A stretch of 64,000 nt of DNA, from positions 1 through 64,000 of the forward strand of contig NZ_FOVD01000009.1 in the NCBI RefSeq assembly GCF_900115055.1, read 5' to 3'. Position numbers and translations under genes: made by a program. Positions 1 to 6,872 of this stretch are shown piece by piece. Positions within the stretch are counted from its first letter, which is position 1. Each line of letters opens with the position of its first letter. The stretch comes from Chryseobacterium oleae (GTDB lineage: Bacteria > Bacteroidota > Bacteroidia > Flavobacteriales > Weeksellaceae). The notes below the pieces were generated by a model. That model was given only the letters and a program-made list of their open reading frames with translations, was not told the origin of the DNA and searched no databases.

Positions 1-55
1 AACTGTAATCTTTCTGAGTGCGCTTTATATAAAGCGATTTTAATTGTTCTTCCAT
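1..55 (-). CDS. IS3-type transposase OrfA, N-terminal fragment (cut by window edge)
   Basis: The minus strand opens an ORF at 55 that reads MEEQLKSLYIKRTQKDYS and runs off the left edge. This basic N-terminus resembles OrfA (helix-turn-helix subunit) of IS3-family elements common in Flavobacteriia. Only 18 residues are visible, so the identification rests on recognition of the start peptide plus the nearby TG/CA-type terminus. It could be another small DNA-binding protein. Confidence 0.5.
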   Translation of the reverse strand, partial: MEEQLKSLYIKRTQKDYS

Positions 56-95
56 AACGATTCTTTTTTTTGTATCGCTATTTCAGGACTAGACA
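1..95 (-). mobile_element. End of an IS3-family-like insertion sequence (partial)
   Basis: The region upstream of the OrfA-like start ends at 95 with ACTAGACA, so read on the minus strand the element begins TGTCTAGTCCTGAAATAGC. IS3-family elements typically begin with TG and end with CA, and orfA starts a few tens of bases inside the end, which fits here (40 bases). The other end and the target duplication lie outside the window. Confidence 0.45.
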
Positions 96-107
96 TTTAT
101 ATAAAAA

Positions 108-144
108 GAAAAGCTCTGGTCTATAAGATCAGAGCTTTTCTTTT
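108..144. terminator. Bidirectional rho-independent terminator
   Basis: An 11-bp stem GAAAAGCTCTG (108-118) pairs with CAGAGCTTTTC (130-140). T-rich flanks lie on both strands. It separates the insertion sequence from the leftward-transcribed tRNA array. Confidence 0.75.
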
Positions 145-173
145 CTGTAAATACAGTATATATCAAAAAAAAA

Positions 174-200
174 TCAAAGGTCTCTTGAGGAAACCTTTGA
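174..200 (-). terminator. Terminator of the distal tRNA-Lys unit
   Basis: CAAAGGT (175-181) and ACCTTTG (193-199) form a hairpin. On the minus strand it is followed by a long T run (plus-strand A run at about 165-173). It lies 55 bases beyond the 3' end of the tRNA at 255. Confidence 0.75.
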
Positions 201-254
201 TACACCAAATCACAAAATATTAATATGAAAAAAATTTACTTTTCAGTAAACTTG

Positions 255-327
255 TGACCCGGCTGGGATTCGAACCCAGGACCCATACATTAAAAGTGTA
301 TTGCTCTACCAGCTGAGCTACCGAGTC
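255..327 (-). tRNA. tRNA-Lys (anticodon TTT)
   Basis: 73 nt. The acceptor stem GACTCGG/CCGGGTC contains one G-T pair, and the discriminator is A. The D-arm AGCTCAGCTGGTAGAGC and T-arm GGTTCGAATCC are canonical. The anticodon loop CTTTTAA sits between ATACA and TGTAT, so the anticodon is TTT. CCA is not encoded. It has its own upstream promoter at 380-410. The tRNA body is the same as the copies at 518 and 767. Confidence 0.97.
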
Positions 328-379
328 GGTCACTTTATCAACGATTGCATTTGAATAATAACCTTCGTTTTAGGAGGTG

Positions 380-410
380 CAAAGATACAACTTTTTTTTA
401 CTCCTGCAAT
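380..410 (-). promoter_or_regulatory. Bacteroidota-type promoter of tRNA-Lys copy 1
   Basis: On the minus strand TTG (409-407) is followed after 19 bases by TATCTTTG (387-380), matching the -33 / -7 TAnnTTTG consensus. The tRNA 5' end lies about 50 nt downstream. Confidence 0.7.
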
Positions 411-437
411 AGTTAATATAAGTTTTTTTATAAAAAT

Positions 438-462
438 CAAAGGTCTCTTGCGGAGACCTTTG
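438..462 (-). terminator. Terminator of the Lys-Leu-Lys tRNA unit
   Basis: A perfect 10-bp stem CAAAGGTCTC (438-447) / GAGACCTTTG (453-462) is followed on the minus strand by TTTTTA. It is the duplicate of the hairpin at 174-200 and separates the two tRNA transcription units. Confidence 0.75.
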
Positions 463-517
463 AAACACCAAATCACAAAATATTAATATGAAAAAAATTT
501 ACTTTTCAGTAAACTTG

Positions 518-590
518 TGACCCGGCTGGGATTCGAACCCAGGACCCATACATTAAAAGTGTATTGCTCTACCAGCTGAGCTACCGAGTC
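518..590 (-). tRNA. tRNA-Lys (anticodon TTT), second copy
   Basis: Identical in body to the tRNA at 255-327, with the same acceptor stem GACTCGG/CCGGGTC and anticodon loop CTTTTAA. It is the last gene of a three-tRNA leftward unit (Lys 767, Leu 646, Lys 518), with only about 55 nt between genes. Confidence 0.97.
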
Positions 591-645
591 GGCCACAATT
601 AAAAATGAAATAAATTCATTAATAATCATTAAATATTCGTTGCAG

Positions 646-728
646 TGCCTGCGACTGGACTCGAACCAGCACATCCTTAGGAAACCACCCCCTCAAGATG
701 GCGTGTCTACCAATTTCACCACGCAGGC
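646..728 (-). tRNA. tRNA-Leu (anticodon GAG)
   Basis: 83 nt, class II with a long variable arm. The acceptor is GCCTGCG/CGCAGGC with discriminator A. The anticodon stem CCATC/GGTGG closes a loop TTGAGGG, giving anticodon GAG (reads CUC/CUU). The T-arm contains GGTTCGAGTCC. It lies between two tRNA-Lys genes and is probably cotranscribed with them. Confidence 0.95.
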
Positions 729-766
729 ATTAAAAATTACAAAAATCTAGTAATCTTTTTCGCTTG

Positions 767-839
767 TGACCCGGCTGGGATTCGAACCCAGGACCCATAC
801 ATTAAAAGTGTATTGCTCTACCAGCTGAGCTACCGAGTC
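767..839 (-). tRNA. tRNA-Lys (anticodon TTT), third copy
   Basis: The same 73-nt sequence as the copies at 255 and 518. It is the first gene after the promoter at 893-923 and the promoter-proximal member of the Lys-Leu-Lys unit. Confidence 0.97.
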
Positions 840-892
840 GGTCACTTTATCTACGATTTACATTTGAATAATGTCCCTCGTTTTCAGTGGTG

Positions 893-923
893 CAAAGATA
901 TGTGTTTTTTCGTTATCTCAAAA
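893..923 (-). promoter_or_regulatory. Promoter of the Lys-Leu-Lys tRNA unit
   Basis: Minus-strand TTTTG (923-919), 18 bases, then TATCTTTG (900-893), the Bacteroidota -33/-7 pattern. The downstream leader resembles the leader of tRNA-Lys copy 1, so the promoter was duplicated with the tRNA. The region also lies just upstream of the divergent aroK. Confidence 0.7.
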
Positions 924-953
924 CTTTTTTGCAAATTTGTTTAAAAAAAATTC

Positions 954-1469
954 ATGGTTATTTCACTGATCGGATACATGGGATGTGGCAAATCTCACAT
1001 TTCCAAAATATTAAGCGACAAAATAAATTTTAGACTAATTGACCTCGATAAAGAGATTTGCAGGAGAAATAAATTAACCATTCCTGAGATTTTCGAAAAA
1101 AAGGGTGAGATCCACTTTAGAAAGCTGGAAAGAGAGGCCCTGGAAGAGATTCTTGCATCGGAAGAAAATCTGGTTTTAAGCCTTGGAGGAGGAACTCCTG
1201 TTTATTACAATAATATGGAGATTATCAATAACAGTTCTAAAAGTATATTTTTAAGAGCGTCTGTCAATACTTTATATGAAAGGCTGACCAAGCAGAAAGA
1301 AAAAAGGCCTTTAATAGCCAACATTTCTGATGAAGATCTGCCGGAATTTATTGCGAAGCATTTATTTGAACGAAATGTATTTTACAGCAAAGCACAATTC
1401 AGTGTCAATACAGATTCCAGAGATCCGGACGACATTGTACAGGAAATAATAGAAAAGCTCTATCTCTAG
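954..1469 (+). CDS. aroK: Shikimate kinase
   Basis: Phosphorylates shikimate at the 3-hydroxyl with ATP, the fifth step to chorismate, in the cytosol. The 171-aa length is normal. Residues 7-14 GYMGCGKS form the Walker A loop. D32 and R56 (HFRKLE) are in the shikimate-binding positions. Residues 78-80 GGG (LSLGGGTP) form the substrate-binding glycine motif, and KRPL near residue 120 is the lid arginine. The start ATG at 954 fits the conserved N-terminus. It is a single gene, divergent from the tRNA array and convergent with the S4 protein, with a shared terminator overlapping its stop codon. Confidence 0.93.
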   Translation: MVISLIGYMGCGKSHISKILSDKINFRLIDLDKEICRRNKLTIPEIFEKKGEIHFRKLEREALEEILASEENLVLSLGGGTPVYYNNMEIINNSSKSIFLRASVNTLYERLTKQKEKRPLIANISDEDLPEFIAKHLFERNVFYSKAQFSVNTDSRDPDDIVQEIIEKLYL

Positions 1470-1478
1470 AGCTTTTTT
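1453..1478. terminator. Terminator between aroK and the S4 protein gene
   Basis: AAAAGCTCT (1453-1461) pairs with AGAGCTTTT (1468-1476), then a T run. It includes the aroK stop codon at 1467-1469. It can end aroK and probably also the convergent gene. Confidence 0.7.
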
Positions 1479-1480
1479 AT

Positions 1481-1933
1481 TTAATCTTCGTTTTCGGAAC
1501 CGTCATTTTCGGGTCCGTCTGCTGTTTCACCAAAGAAATCATCCCAGTCTGTAAAGTCTGAGGCAATATCATTTCCTATATACTCATCCATATCTCTTCG
1601 GTCTCTTTTGGTAGGTCTTCCCTCTCCTTTAATTCTGTAATAGTCCTGTGACATTTTACGCAGTTTTAATAATTCATACTGCTCCTTGTCCGTCACATCC
1701 TGTATGTGAAGGGGAACCAGCTTCGCTCCCAGCCTGCTTTTAGGAATCTGGATGACCTTTATTTTATAATCGATCTGATTTTTGCGGATCTTAATAACAT
1801 CTCCTACTTTTACCTCTTTAGACGACTTTACGGCAGACGTTCCTATCGAAACTCTGTTCTTCTTAATTTCCTCTGTTGCAATACTTCTCGTCTTATAAAA
1901 ACGAATGCACCATAAAAATTTATCTATTCTCAT
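1481..1933 (-). CDS. S4-domain RNA-binding protein (Hsp15/HslR-like)
   Basis: 150 aa. Residues 1-65 form an S4 domain (MRIDKFLWCIRFYKTRSIA, then KKNRVSI and VKVGDVI), typical of Hsp15/HslR, which binds 50S subunits carrying stalled nascent chains. A basic middle region (GRPTKRDRRD) follows. The last 35 residues are strongly acidic (DWDDFFGETADGPENDGSENED). The acidic tail is not part of the S4 fold, and its role is unknown. It is convergent with aroK and divergent from the lipoprotein gene at 1989. Confidence 0.85.
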   Translation of the reverse strand: MRIDKFLWCIRFYKTRSIATEEIKKNRVSIGTSAVKSSKEVKVGDVIKIRKNQIDYKIKVIQIPKSRLGAKLVPLHIQDVTDKEQYELLKLRKMSQDYYRIKGEGRPTKRDRRDMDEYIGNDIASDFTDWDDFFGETADGPENDGSENED

Positions 1934-1942
1934 AATTTTTTA

Positions 1943-1950
1943 TACTTTTG
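1943..1950 (+). promoter_or_regulatory. -7 element for the FKBP-like lipoprotein gene
   Basis: TACTTTTG matches TAnnTTTG and lies 39 bases before the ATG at 1989. No clear -33 TTTG is visible at the right spacing. Confidence 0.5.
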
Positions 1951-1988
1951 CCGTTATATTATTTGTAAAGTAATTAAAGTTTTTTGAA

Positions 1989-2744
1989 ATGAAAAAAATA
2001 TTTTTATATATCCTTGCGGGATCTTTATGTTTTTCTGCATGTAAGAAAGATGATGAAGTTGAAACTTATAAAGAACCGGATGATATCGCCGTTCAGAACA
2101 GTTATGACGATCAGGCTATTATGAAGTTTATGGGTGAGAATTATCTGGATGCTCAGGGGAATATAAAAGCCTTCAGCACAACGGATGCCAGTGATGACAA
2201 TGAAAAAAAATTATCTGATCTGCCCTATGAAAAGCTTCCTTCCGGAACGATATACATCATGAGAGATGGCGCACAGCCAGCTGTAGATCAGGAAAAAATC
2301 ATTGGTCAGAATGATATTCTTACTCTTATGATAAGAACGACTGCTTATTTAGCAGGCAGTACTGACGGAAATGTCTCTTTCATTTCTTCACTTACCATCA
2401 CTAATACAATTAACGGAAGTGCGCTTCCTATGATAGATCCGATGTATTATTATGTAAAGAAATCTATCCGTGTAGCAGCAACAACAGGAGTAGCACAGCA
2501 GAGAAGTTATTATGAAGTGGAAGGTTTCCGTGAAGCCATACAGAAATTCAAAGCATTTAATAATCTTCCAAGCGGAGCCCCTTATAATCTTCAGGGTGTT
2601 ATTATAGTGCCATCAAGAGCTGCTTTTGCAAGAGATCCTCATTTCCCTTACAACACCTCTTACTCTCTGAGAAATTATTCTATGGTATTTAATTTCCAGG
2701 TGTACGGAACAAAACCAAGACCAGCGGACGAAATCCTTGATTAA
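1989..2744 (+). CDS. Lipoprotein, FKBP-like family typical of Flavobacteriia
   Basis: 251 aa. A signal peptide with lipobox (LAGSLCFSAC, Cys at residue 18) predicts a membrane-anchored lipoprotein. The body resembles flavobacterial lipoproteins annotated as FKBP-type isomerase-like, with motifs such as NSYDDQAIMKFMGENYLD, YYEVEGFREAIQKF and VIIVPSRAAFARDP. The FKBP catalytic aromatic residues are not clear, so isomerase activity is uncertain. It is a single gene with its own promoter (1943-1950) and a strong terminator. Confidence 0.65.
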   Translation: MKKIFLYILAGSLCFSACKKDDEVETYKEPDDIAVQNSYDDQAIMKFMGENYLDAQGNIKAFSTTDASDDNEKKLSDLPYEKLPSGTIYIMRDGAQPAVDQEKIIGQNDILTLMIRTTAYLAGSTDGNVSFISSLTITNTINGSALPMIDPMYYYVKKSIRVAATTGVAQQRSYYEVEGFREAIQKFKAFNNLPSGAPYNLQGVIIVPSRAAFARDPHFPYNTSYSLRNYSMVFNFQVYGTKPRPADEILD

Positions 2745-2762
2745 TCCTGTAAAAAAATAAAG

Positions 2763-2796
2763 AAACCGCCTTCAGATGAAGGCGGTTTTCGTTTTT
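2763..2796. terminator. Bidirectional terminator
   Basis: A perfect 11-bp stem AAACCGCCTTC (2763-2773) / GAAGGCGGTTT (2778-2788) followed by TTCGTTTTT. It sits between the lipoprotein gene and the convergent glutamate-synthase-like gene. Confidence 0.85.
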
Positions 2797-2807
2797 ATAT
2801 ACTTTTT

Positions 2808-4325
2808 TTAATATTTTGCTTTCTGCTTTACATTTCCTAAAATATCCGGGAAATAAAGATCTGCCAGATGATCGAACTCATCTCCTCTCATAAACATAGT
2901 GGCATCTACTTCCTCATAAGAACTTCTTCCTGCCGCTGCAATCAGCTCGTTACAGGTGTGTAATGTATTCTTGTGGAAATGGTACACTCTTTCACTTTTA
3001 TCGGTAACATCAAGCCCTTTAACCAGCATTTTATCCTGAGTGGCCACTCCTGTAGGACAATTGTTATTGTTACATCTCAAGGCCTGGATACAGCCTAGTG
3101 AGAACATAAATCCTCTTGCGTTATTACACATATCTGCACCCATGGCTACGGCTCTCAGAATATCTAAACTTGTCAATACTTTTCCGCTGGCAATTACTCT
3201 TAATTTACTTCTTAAATTGTAATTATTCAGTGTTCTGTTAACGAAAATCAAAGCAGGCTCCAAAGGCATCCCTACTCCATCCGAGAATTCCGGCGGTGCA
3301 GCTCCTGTTCCTCCTTCTGCTCCGTCTATGGTAATAAAATCAGGGTAGATTTTTAAGACATTCATCTGTACGCAGATATCTTCAAATTCTTTGGTATCAC
3401 CGATACACAGTTTAAAACCAATCGGCTTTCCTCCTGAAAGTTCTCTCAACTGCTGTACAAACCTCAACAGACCTGCAGCATCAGAAAATGAACTGTGGGA
3501 TGGCGGTGAAATAACGGTCATTCCCGGTGTGACGTGACGGATCTTCGCAATCTCCGGTGTATTCTTTACCCCCGGAAGCACACCTCCATGTCCTGGCTTT
3601 GCCCCCTGAGACAGCTTAATTTCGACCATCTTTACATTGGGAAGGGTAGCGTACTTTTCAAACAGTTCAGGGTTAAATTTCCCTTCTTCATTACGGCACC
3701 CGAAATATCCTGTTCCGATCTGCCAGCAAAGGTCTCCTCCTTCCATATGATAAGGAGAAATACCTCCTTCTCCTGTGTTATGGTAGAAGTTTCCTTTTTT
3801 AGCGCCTCTGTTTAAAGACATTTGTGCCCTGTCGCTCAACGCTCCAAAACTCATCGCTGAGATATTGAACAGAGAAGCATGGTAAGGCTGTGTACACTGC
3901 TCTCCTCCTACCCAAACTCTTGGCAGCTCTTCTACCGGAGATTTGGCATAGATGGAATGCTTGATGCCTTCATATTTTCTGTGATTAACTTCTAACTGTG
4001 TTCCAAAAGCAACGGTGTCACTTAGGTTCTTGGCACGTCTGTATACTGCAGAACGCTGGTTTCTGGGAAATGGCTTCCCATCTGTCTCCCTTTCGATGAA
4101 ATACTGCTGCATTTCTGGTGAAATACTTTCGAAAAAGTACCTGAAGTATCCCAGGACCGGGAAGTTCCTCAAAATAGCGTGTTTCGACTGGTAAGCATTG
4201 TAAACACCCAATGCATAGATGGCAGTTAACAGGATGGGTATCCAATAATGCGCTCTGATCAGTAATGCGACAATCCATGTAGCAGTTACTAATACAATTC
4301 CCCAAGATAAAAACTTATCTCTCAT
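2808..4325 (-). CDS. FMN-binding glutamate synthase family protein
   Basis: 505 aa. Two hydrophobic segments (about residues 8-42) precede a GltB-type FMN/synthase domain with NTGEGGISPYH, SQGAKPGHGGVLPG, TIDGAEGGTGAAP and VIASGKV. A 3Fe-4S cysteine set GCIQALRCNNNNCPTG (C-x5-C-x4-C) follows near residue 410. The amidotransferase domain of true glutamate synthase is absent, as in the stand-alone GltS-like family. The electron donor and true substrate are unknown. The membrane segments suggest it works at the inner membrane. Monocistronic. Confidence 0.85.
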   Translation of the reverse strand: MRDKFLSWGIVLVTATWIVALLIRAHYWIPILLTAIYALGVYNAYQSKHAILRNFPVLGYFRYFFESISPEMQQYFIERETDGKPFPRNQRSAVYRRAKNLSDTVAFGTQLEVNHRKYEGIKHSIYAKSPVEELPRVWVGGEQCTQPYHASLFNISAMSFGALSDRAQMSLNRGAKKGNFYHNTGEGGISPYHMEGGDLCWQIGTGYFGCRNEEGKFNPELFEKYATLPNVKMVEIKLSQGAKPGHGGVLPGVKNTPEIAKIRHVTPGMTVISPPSHSSFSDAAGLLRFVQQLRELSGGKPIGFKLCIGDTKEFEDICVQMNVLKIYPDFITIDGAEGGTGAAPPEFSDGVGMPLEPALIFVNRTLNNYNLRSKLRVIASGKVLTSLDILRAVAMGADMCNNARGFMFSLGCIQALRCNNNNCPTGVATQDKMLVKGLDVTDKSERVYHFHKNTLHTCNELIAAAGRSSYEEVDATMFMRGDEFDHLADLYFPDILGNVKQKAKY

Positions 4326-4377
4326 GAATGTAGTTATTTAAAGTTAAAATAAATTTAGTGGAATTTTCGCAAAGAGA

Positions 4378-5724
4378 CTACGCTTTTGCTAAAAAACTTT
4401 CGAAGGATGACTGCACAGAAACCGTGCCATCTGACAGGATTTTTTCTAAATTTAGAAATTCAATCTGATTAACGAATGCGGGATCAAAATCTTTCTGGAC
4501 TCTCACGTAGTTTTCTGTGAAGCCATACATTTTGCCGTCTTTATTTTCGTGCTCCCAAAGAACAGGAAGCGTTTTTCCAAGTTGGGTCTGATAAAATGCC
4601 ATCTTTTTCTTTTCAGAAAGTATTCTCAGCATTTTATTTCGTTTTTTTCTTTCAGGGATAGGAACGACCCCGTCCATATCGGCTGCTTCCGTATTTTCTC
4701 TTTCAGAATAGGTAAATACGTGAAGATAAGTGATAGGAAGTTCATTCAGGAAGTTATAAGTCTCCATGAATTTCTCTTCGGTTTCACCCGGGAATCCTAC
4801 AATAACGTCTACACCAATAGCCGCATCCGGCATTACCTCGCGGATCTTATTCACTCTGTCGTTGTAGAGTTTCGTAAGATAACGGCGTTTCATTTTTTTC
4901 AACAGATCATCGCATCCCGACTGTAGCGGAATGTGGAAATGGGGAACAAAACTTTTGCTTTTTGAAACAAGGTCAATACTTTCGTCTTTCAAAAGATTTG
5001 GCTCAATGGAAGAAATACGTATTCTTTCGATACCTTCTACCTGATCAAGCTCTGAAATTAAGTCCAGGAAAGTATGTTCATGTCTTTTATTACCGAACTC
5101 ACCCTTACCGTAATCACCGATATTCACACCGGTAAGAACGATTTCTTTGATGTCTCTTTCAGCAATTTCTCTGGCATTTTTGATAACGTTCTCGATGGTA
5201 TCTGAACGTGAAATTCCTCTTGCCAGCGGAATGGTACAGTAGGTACATTTGTAGTCGCATCCGTCCTGTACTTTCAGGAAAGCTCTTGTTCTGTCACCAA
5301 CTGAATAGCTTCCGATAAAGAAATCGGTTTCTTCAATTTCGCATGAATGAACAATTCCTTCATTTTCTCTTTTTTCCAGGTCGTCAAGGTAGCTTAGAAT
5401 ATTGAATTTTTCTTTCGCTCCCAGGACAAGATCCACTCCATTGATTTGTGAAATCTCTTCAGGTTTCAACTGTGCGTAACATCCTACAATCACCACCAGT
5501 CCTTCAGGATTGGCTTTCATTGCTCTCTTCACGTGAAGTTTACATTCACGGTCAGCGTTTTCAGTTACCGAACAGGTATTGATCACATAAACATCTGCCT
5601 TATCATCAAAACTTACTTTGTCATAACCTGCATCTGTCAATTGACGGGCAATAGTAGATGTTTCCGCAAAATTTAATTTGCAGCCAAGTGTATGAAATGC
5701 GGCAGTTCCGTGAAAAGTAGACAT
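4378..5724 (-). CDS. mtaB: tRNA t6A37 methylthiotransferase MtaB
   Basis: Radical-SAM enzyme that adds a methylthio group to t6A at position 37 of tRNAs decoding ANN codons. The N-terminal UPF0004 domain has LGCKLN, NTCSVTENADREC and VGCYAQ cysteines. The radical-SAM motif is CDYKCTYC, followed by ITYLHVFTYSERENT and a C-terminal TRAM-like region. The start at 5724 (MSTFHGTAAF) gives the usual length of 448 aa. An AGGAGT ribosome site and a -7 element TATCTTTG (5758-5751) lie between it and the next gene, so the longer frame from 5808 is rejected. The abundant Lys tRNAs 4 kb away are potential substrates. Confidence 0.92.
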   Translation of the reverse strand: MSTFHGTAAFHTLGCKLNFAETSTIARQLTDAGYDKVSFDDKADVYVINTCSVTENADRECKLHVKRAMKANPEGLVVIVGCYAQLKPEEISQINGVDLVLGAKEKFNILSYLDDLEKRENEGIVHSCEIEETDFFIGSYSVGDRTRAFLKVQDGCDYKCTYCTIPLARGISRSDTIENVIKNAREIAERDIKEIVLTGVNIGDYGKGEFGNKRHEHTFLDLISELDQVEGIERIRISSIEPNLLKDESIDLVSKSKSFVPHFHIPLQSGCDDLLKKMKRRYLTKLYNDRVNKIREVMPDAAIGVDVIVGFPGETEEKFMETYNFLNELPITYLHVFTYSERENTEAADMDGVVPIPERKKRNKMLRILSEKKKMAFYQTQLGKTLPVLWEHENKDGKMYGFTENYVRVQKDFDPAFVNQIEFLNLEKILSDGTVSVQSSFESFLAKA

Positions 5725-5750
5725 TTTATTACTCCTGAATTTTCTGGGTG

Positions 5751-5758
5751 CAAAGATA
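5751..5758 (-). promoter_or_regulatory. -7 element of mtaB
   Basis: Minus-strand TATCTTTG, an exact TAnnTTTG match, 27 bases before the chosen mtaB start. An AGGAGT (5736-5731) follows it. This decides the mtaB start codon. Confidence 0.65.
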
Positions 5759-5794
5759 GTAATTTTAATAATAATTCTGAATCGATTCAGTCTA

Positions 5795-6382
5795 TTATTT
5801 ATATTCATCCCTTATTTCAGGGCTGTTTTGAAAGCATACGGGCGATGAATTGGAATCTGTATTTTCATTGGAAAACCGGTCTTTCATTTCATTATTAAAT
5901 TCCTGAGACTTATTTCTTTCAATGGAAAGTGTTTTCCAGCCATCATTCTTCATCATTTTCGCAATATAAACAATCTGTCCAATGTGGTACGGATAATGGG
6001 CCAACTGTCGGCAGACTGCATCCAAAACCGAATGCGCCTCACCTCTTAAATAAACGGTGTGATGTATATTTTCATCATTAATCTGCTCTAAACCTTCAAA
6101 AAGACATTTCCAGCCTGCTTCCCAACAGTCGATCACTTCCTGTTTGGTTGTAAAGGTATTGACAAATTCATCATCGCGGTTACGCCACGGCTTTTCTCCA
6201 TCTTCTGTCAGGAAATTCGTCCATCTTGACAGCATATTTCCACCGAGATGTTTTACGATGATGGCAATGGAATTACTTTCATCATTGTACTGCCAGAAGA
6301 TCTGTTCATCAGAAAGCTGTCCGAATGATTTATCTCCCAAAGATTTATAGTACTGAAAACGTTTTACAAAAAGATCTCTCAT
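5795..6382 (-). CDS. DinB-superfamily protein (DUF1572-like)
   Basis: About 195 aa from MRDLFVKRFQYYK. The four-helix DinB-type fold is suggested by IVKHLGGNMLSRWTNFLTEDGEKPWR and by HYPYHIGQIVYIAKMM. Histidines in HLGGN and YHIGQ are probable metal ligands, as in bacillithiol/mycothiol S-transferase relatives. The biochemical role is not established. The C-terminal 40 residues are polar (NENTDSNSSP) and look unstructured. An alternative start lies at 6403, seven codons upstream. Confidence 0.75.
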   Translation of the reverse strand: MRDLFVKRFQYYKSLGDKSFGQLSDEQIFWQYNDESNSIAIIVKHLGGNMLSRWTNFLTEDGEKPWRNRDDEFVNTFTTKQEVIDCWEAGWKCLFEGLEQINDENIHHTVYLRGEAHSVLDAVCRQLAHYPYHIGQIVYIAKMMKNDGWKTLSIERNKSQEFNNEMKDRFSNENTDSNSSPVCFQNSPEIRDEYK

Positions 6383-6442
6383 GGTATTTAAAATAAAAAC
6401 CAAGTTAGCAATTTTCCCGTATATATAAGGTAAACGACAAAC

Positions 6443-6802
6443 ATGGTGTGCAAAATAAGTGACTTTATGAAGGATCTGAATTCGTTAAAAATTGAACATC
6501 TTGAAAAATGGTTCACCGATGAAAGTACGATCTGGATTCCTCCCTCTAAAGAGATTTCGGGAAAGTCCAGAATCCTAGCTTTATTCAGAGCAATATTCAG
6601 ACGGTATGATTCGATTGAATGGCAGGTTTTTGAGATTTTTCCTTTGGGTAATCAGCGGTATTTTTATCAGACGAAATCTTATGGAAGTATGATTAACAAA
6701 GGAGTTTATGAAAATAACATCTGCACGGTCGTTCATTTTTCAGAGGAAGGAAAAATTATTTATCTGTCTGATTATTTTAAGGATACAAAAGCTTTCAATT
6801 AA
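6443..6802 (+). CDS. NTF2-like / SnoaL-like domain protein
   Basis: 119 aa, one domain. The pattern WFTDESTIWIPPSKEISGKSRILALFRAIFRRYDSIEW, followed by beta strands ending VVHFSEEGKIIYLSDYFKD, fits the cone-shaped SnoaL/NTF2-like fold used by small isomerases and polyketide-type enzymes or as a binding module. No catalytic assignment is possible. It is divergent from the DinB-like gene and has its own terminator. Confidence 0.7.
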   Translation: MVCKISDFMKDLNSLKIEHLEKWFTDESTIWIPPSKEISGKSRILALFRAIFRRYDSIEWQVFEIFPLGNQRYFYQTKSYGSMINKGVYENNICTVVHFSEEGKIIYLSDYFKDTKAFN

Positions 6803-6819
6803 TTTTTTTACAAAAGAAT

Positions 6820-6847
6820 AAAACCACTTCTTTCGAAATGGTTTTAC
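6820..6847. terminator. Terminator between converging genes
   Basis: AAAACCACTTC pairs with GAAATGGTTTT (one mismatch) around TTTC. It lies between the NTF2-like gene and the convergent secreted protein gene. Confidence 0.65.
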
Positions 6848-6872
6848 CTCAATAGTTTATTATTAAAAAAGC

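Larger units (their letters stand above)
171..590 (-). repeat. Direct duplication of a tRNA-Lys unit (spacing 263 bp)
   Basis: The block 171-327 (terminator hairpin, about 55 bp of spacer, tRNA-Lys) recurs almost unchanged at 434-590. The spacer is identical over long stretches, and most differences sit in the hairpin loop. The sequence 5' of the first tRNA (about 328-390) also resembles the sequence 5' of the third (about 840-903). This indicates duplication of whole transcription units rather than of tRNA genes alone. Confidence 0.85.

Noticed and set aside
483..674. 63-aa open frame across tRNA genes
   Set aside because: It is antisense reading of tRNA-Lys and spacers, not a protein gene.
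171..840. CRISPR-like repeat array
   Set aside because: The regular repeats are tRNA genes and their duplicated flanks, and there are no short uniform repeats with unique spacers.
5725..5808. N-terminal extension of mtaB to 5808
   Set aside because: It would run through a TATCTTTG promoter element and an AGGAGT site and overlap the next gene. The homologous protein starts at 5724.
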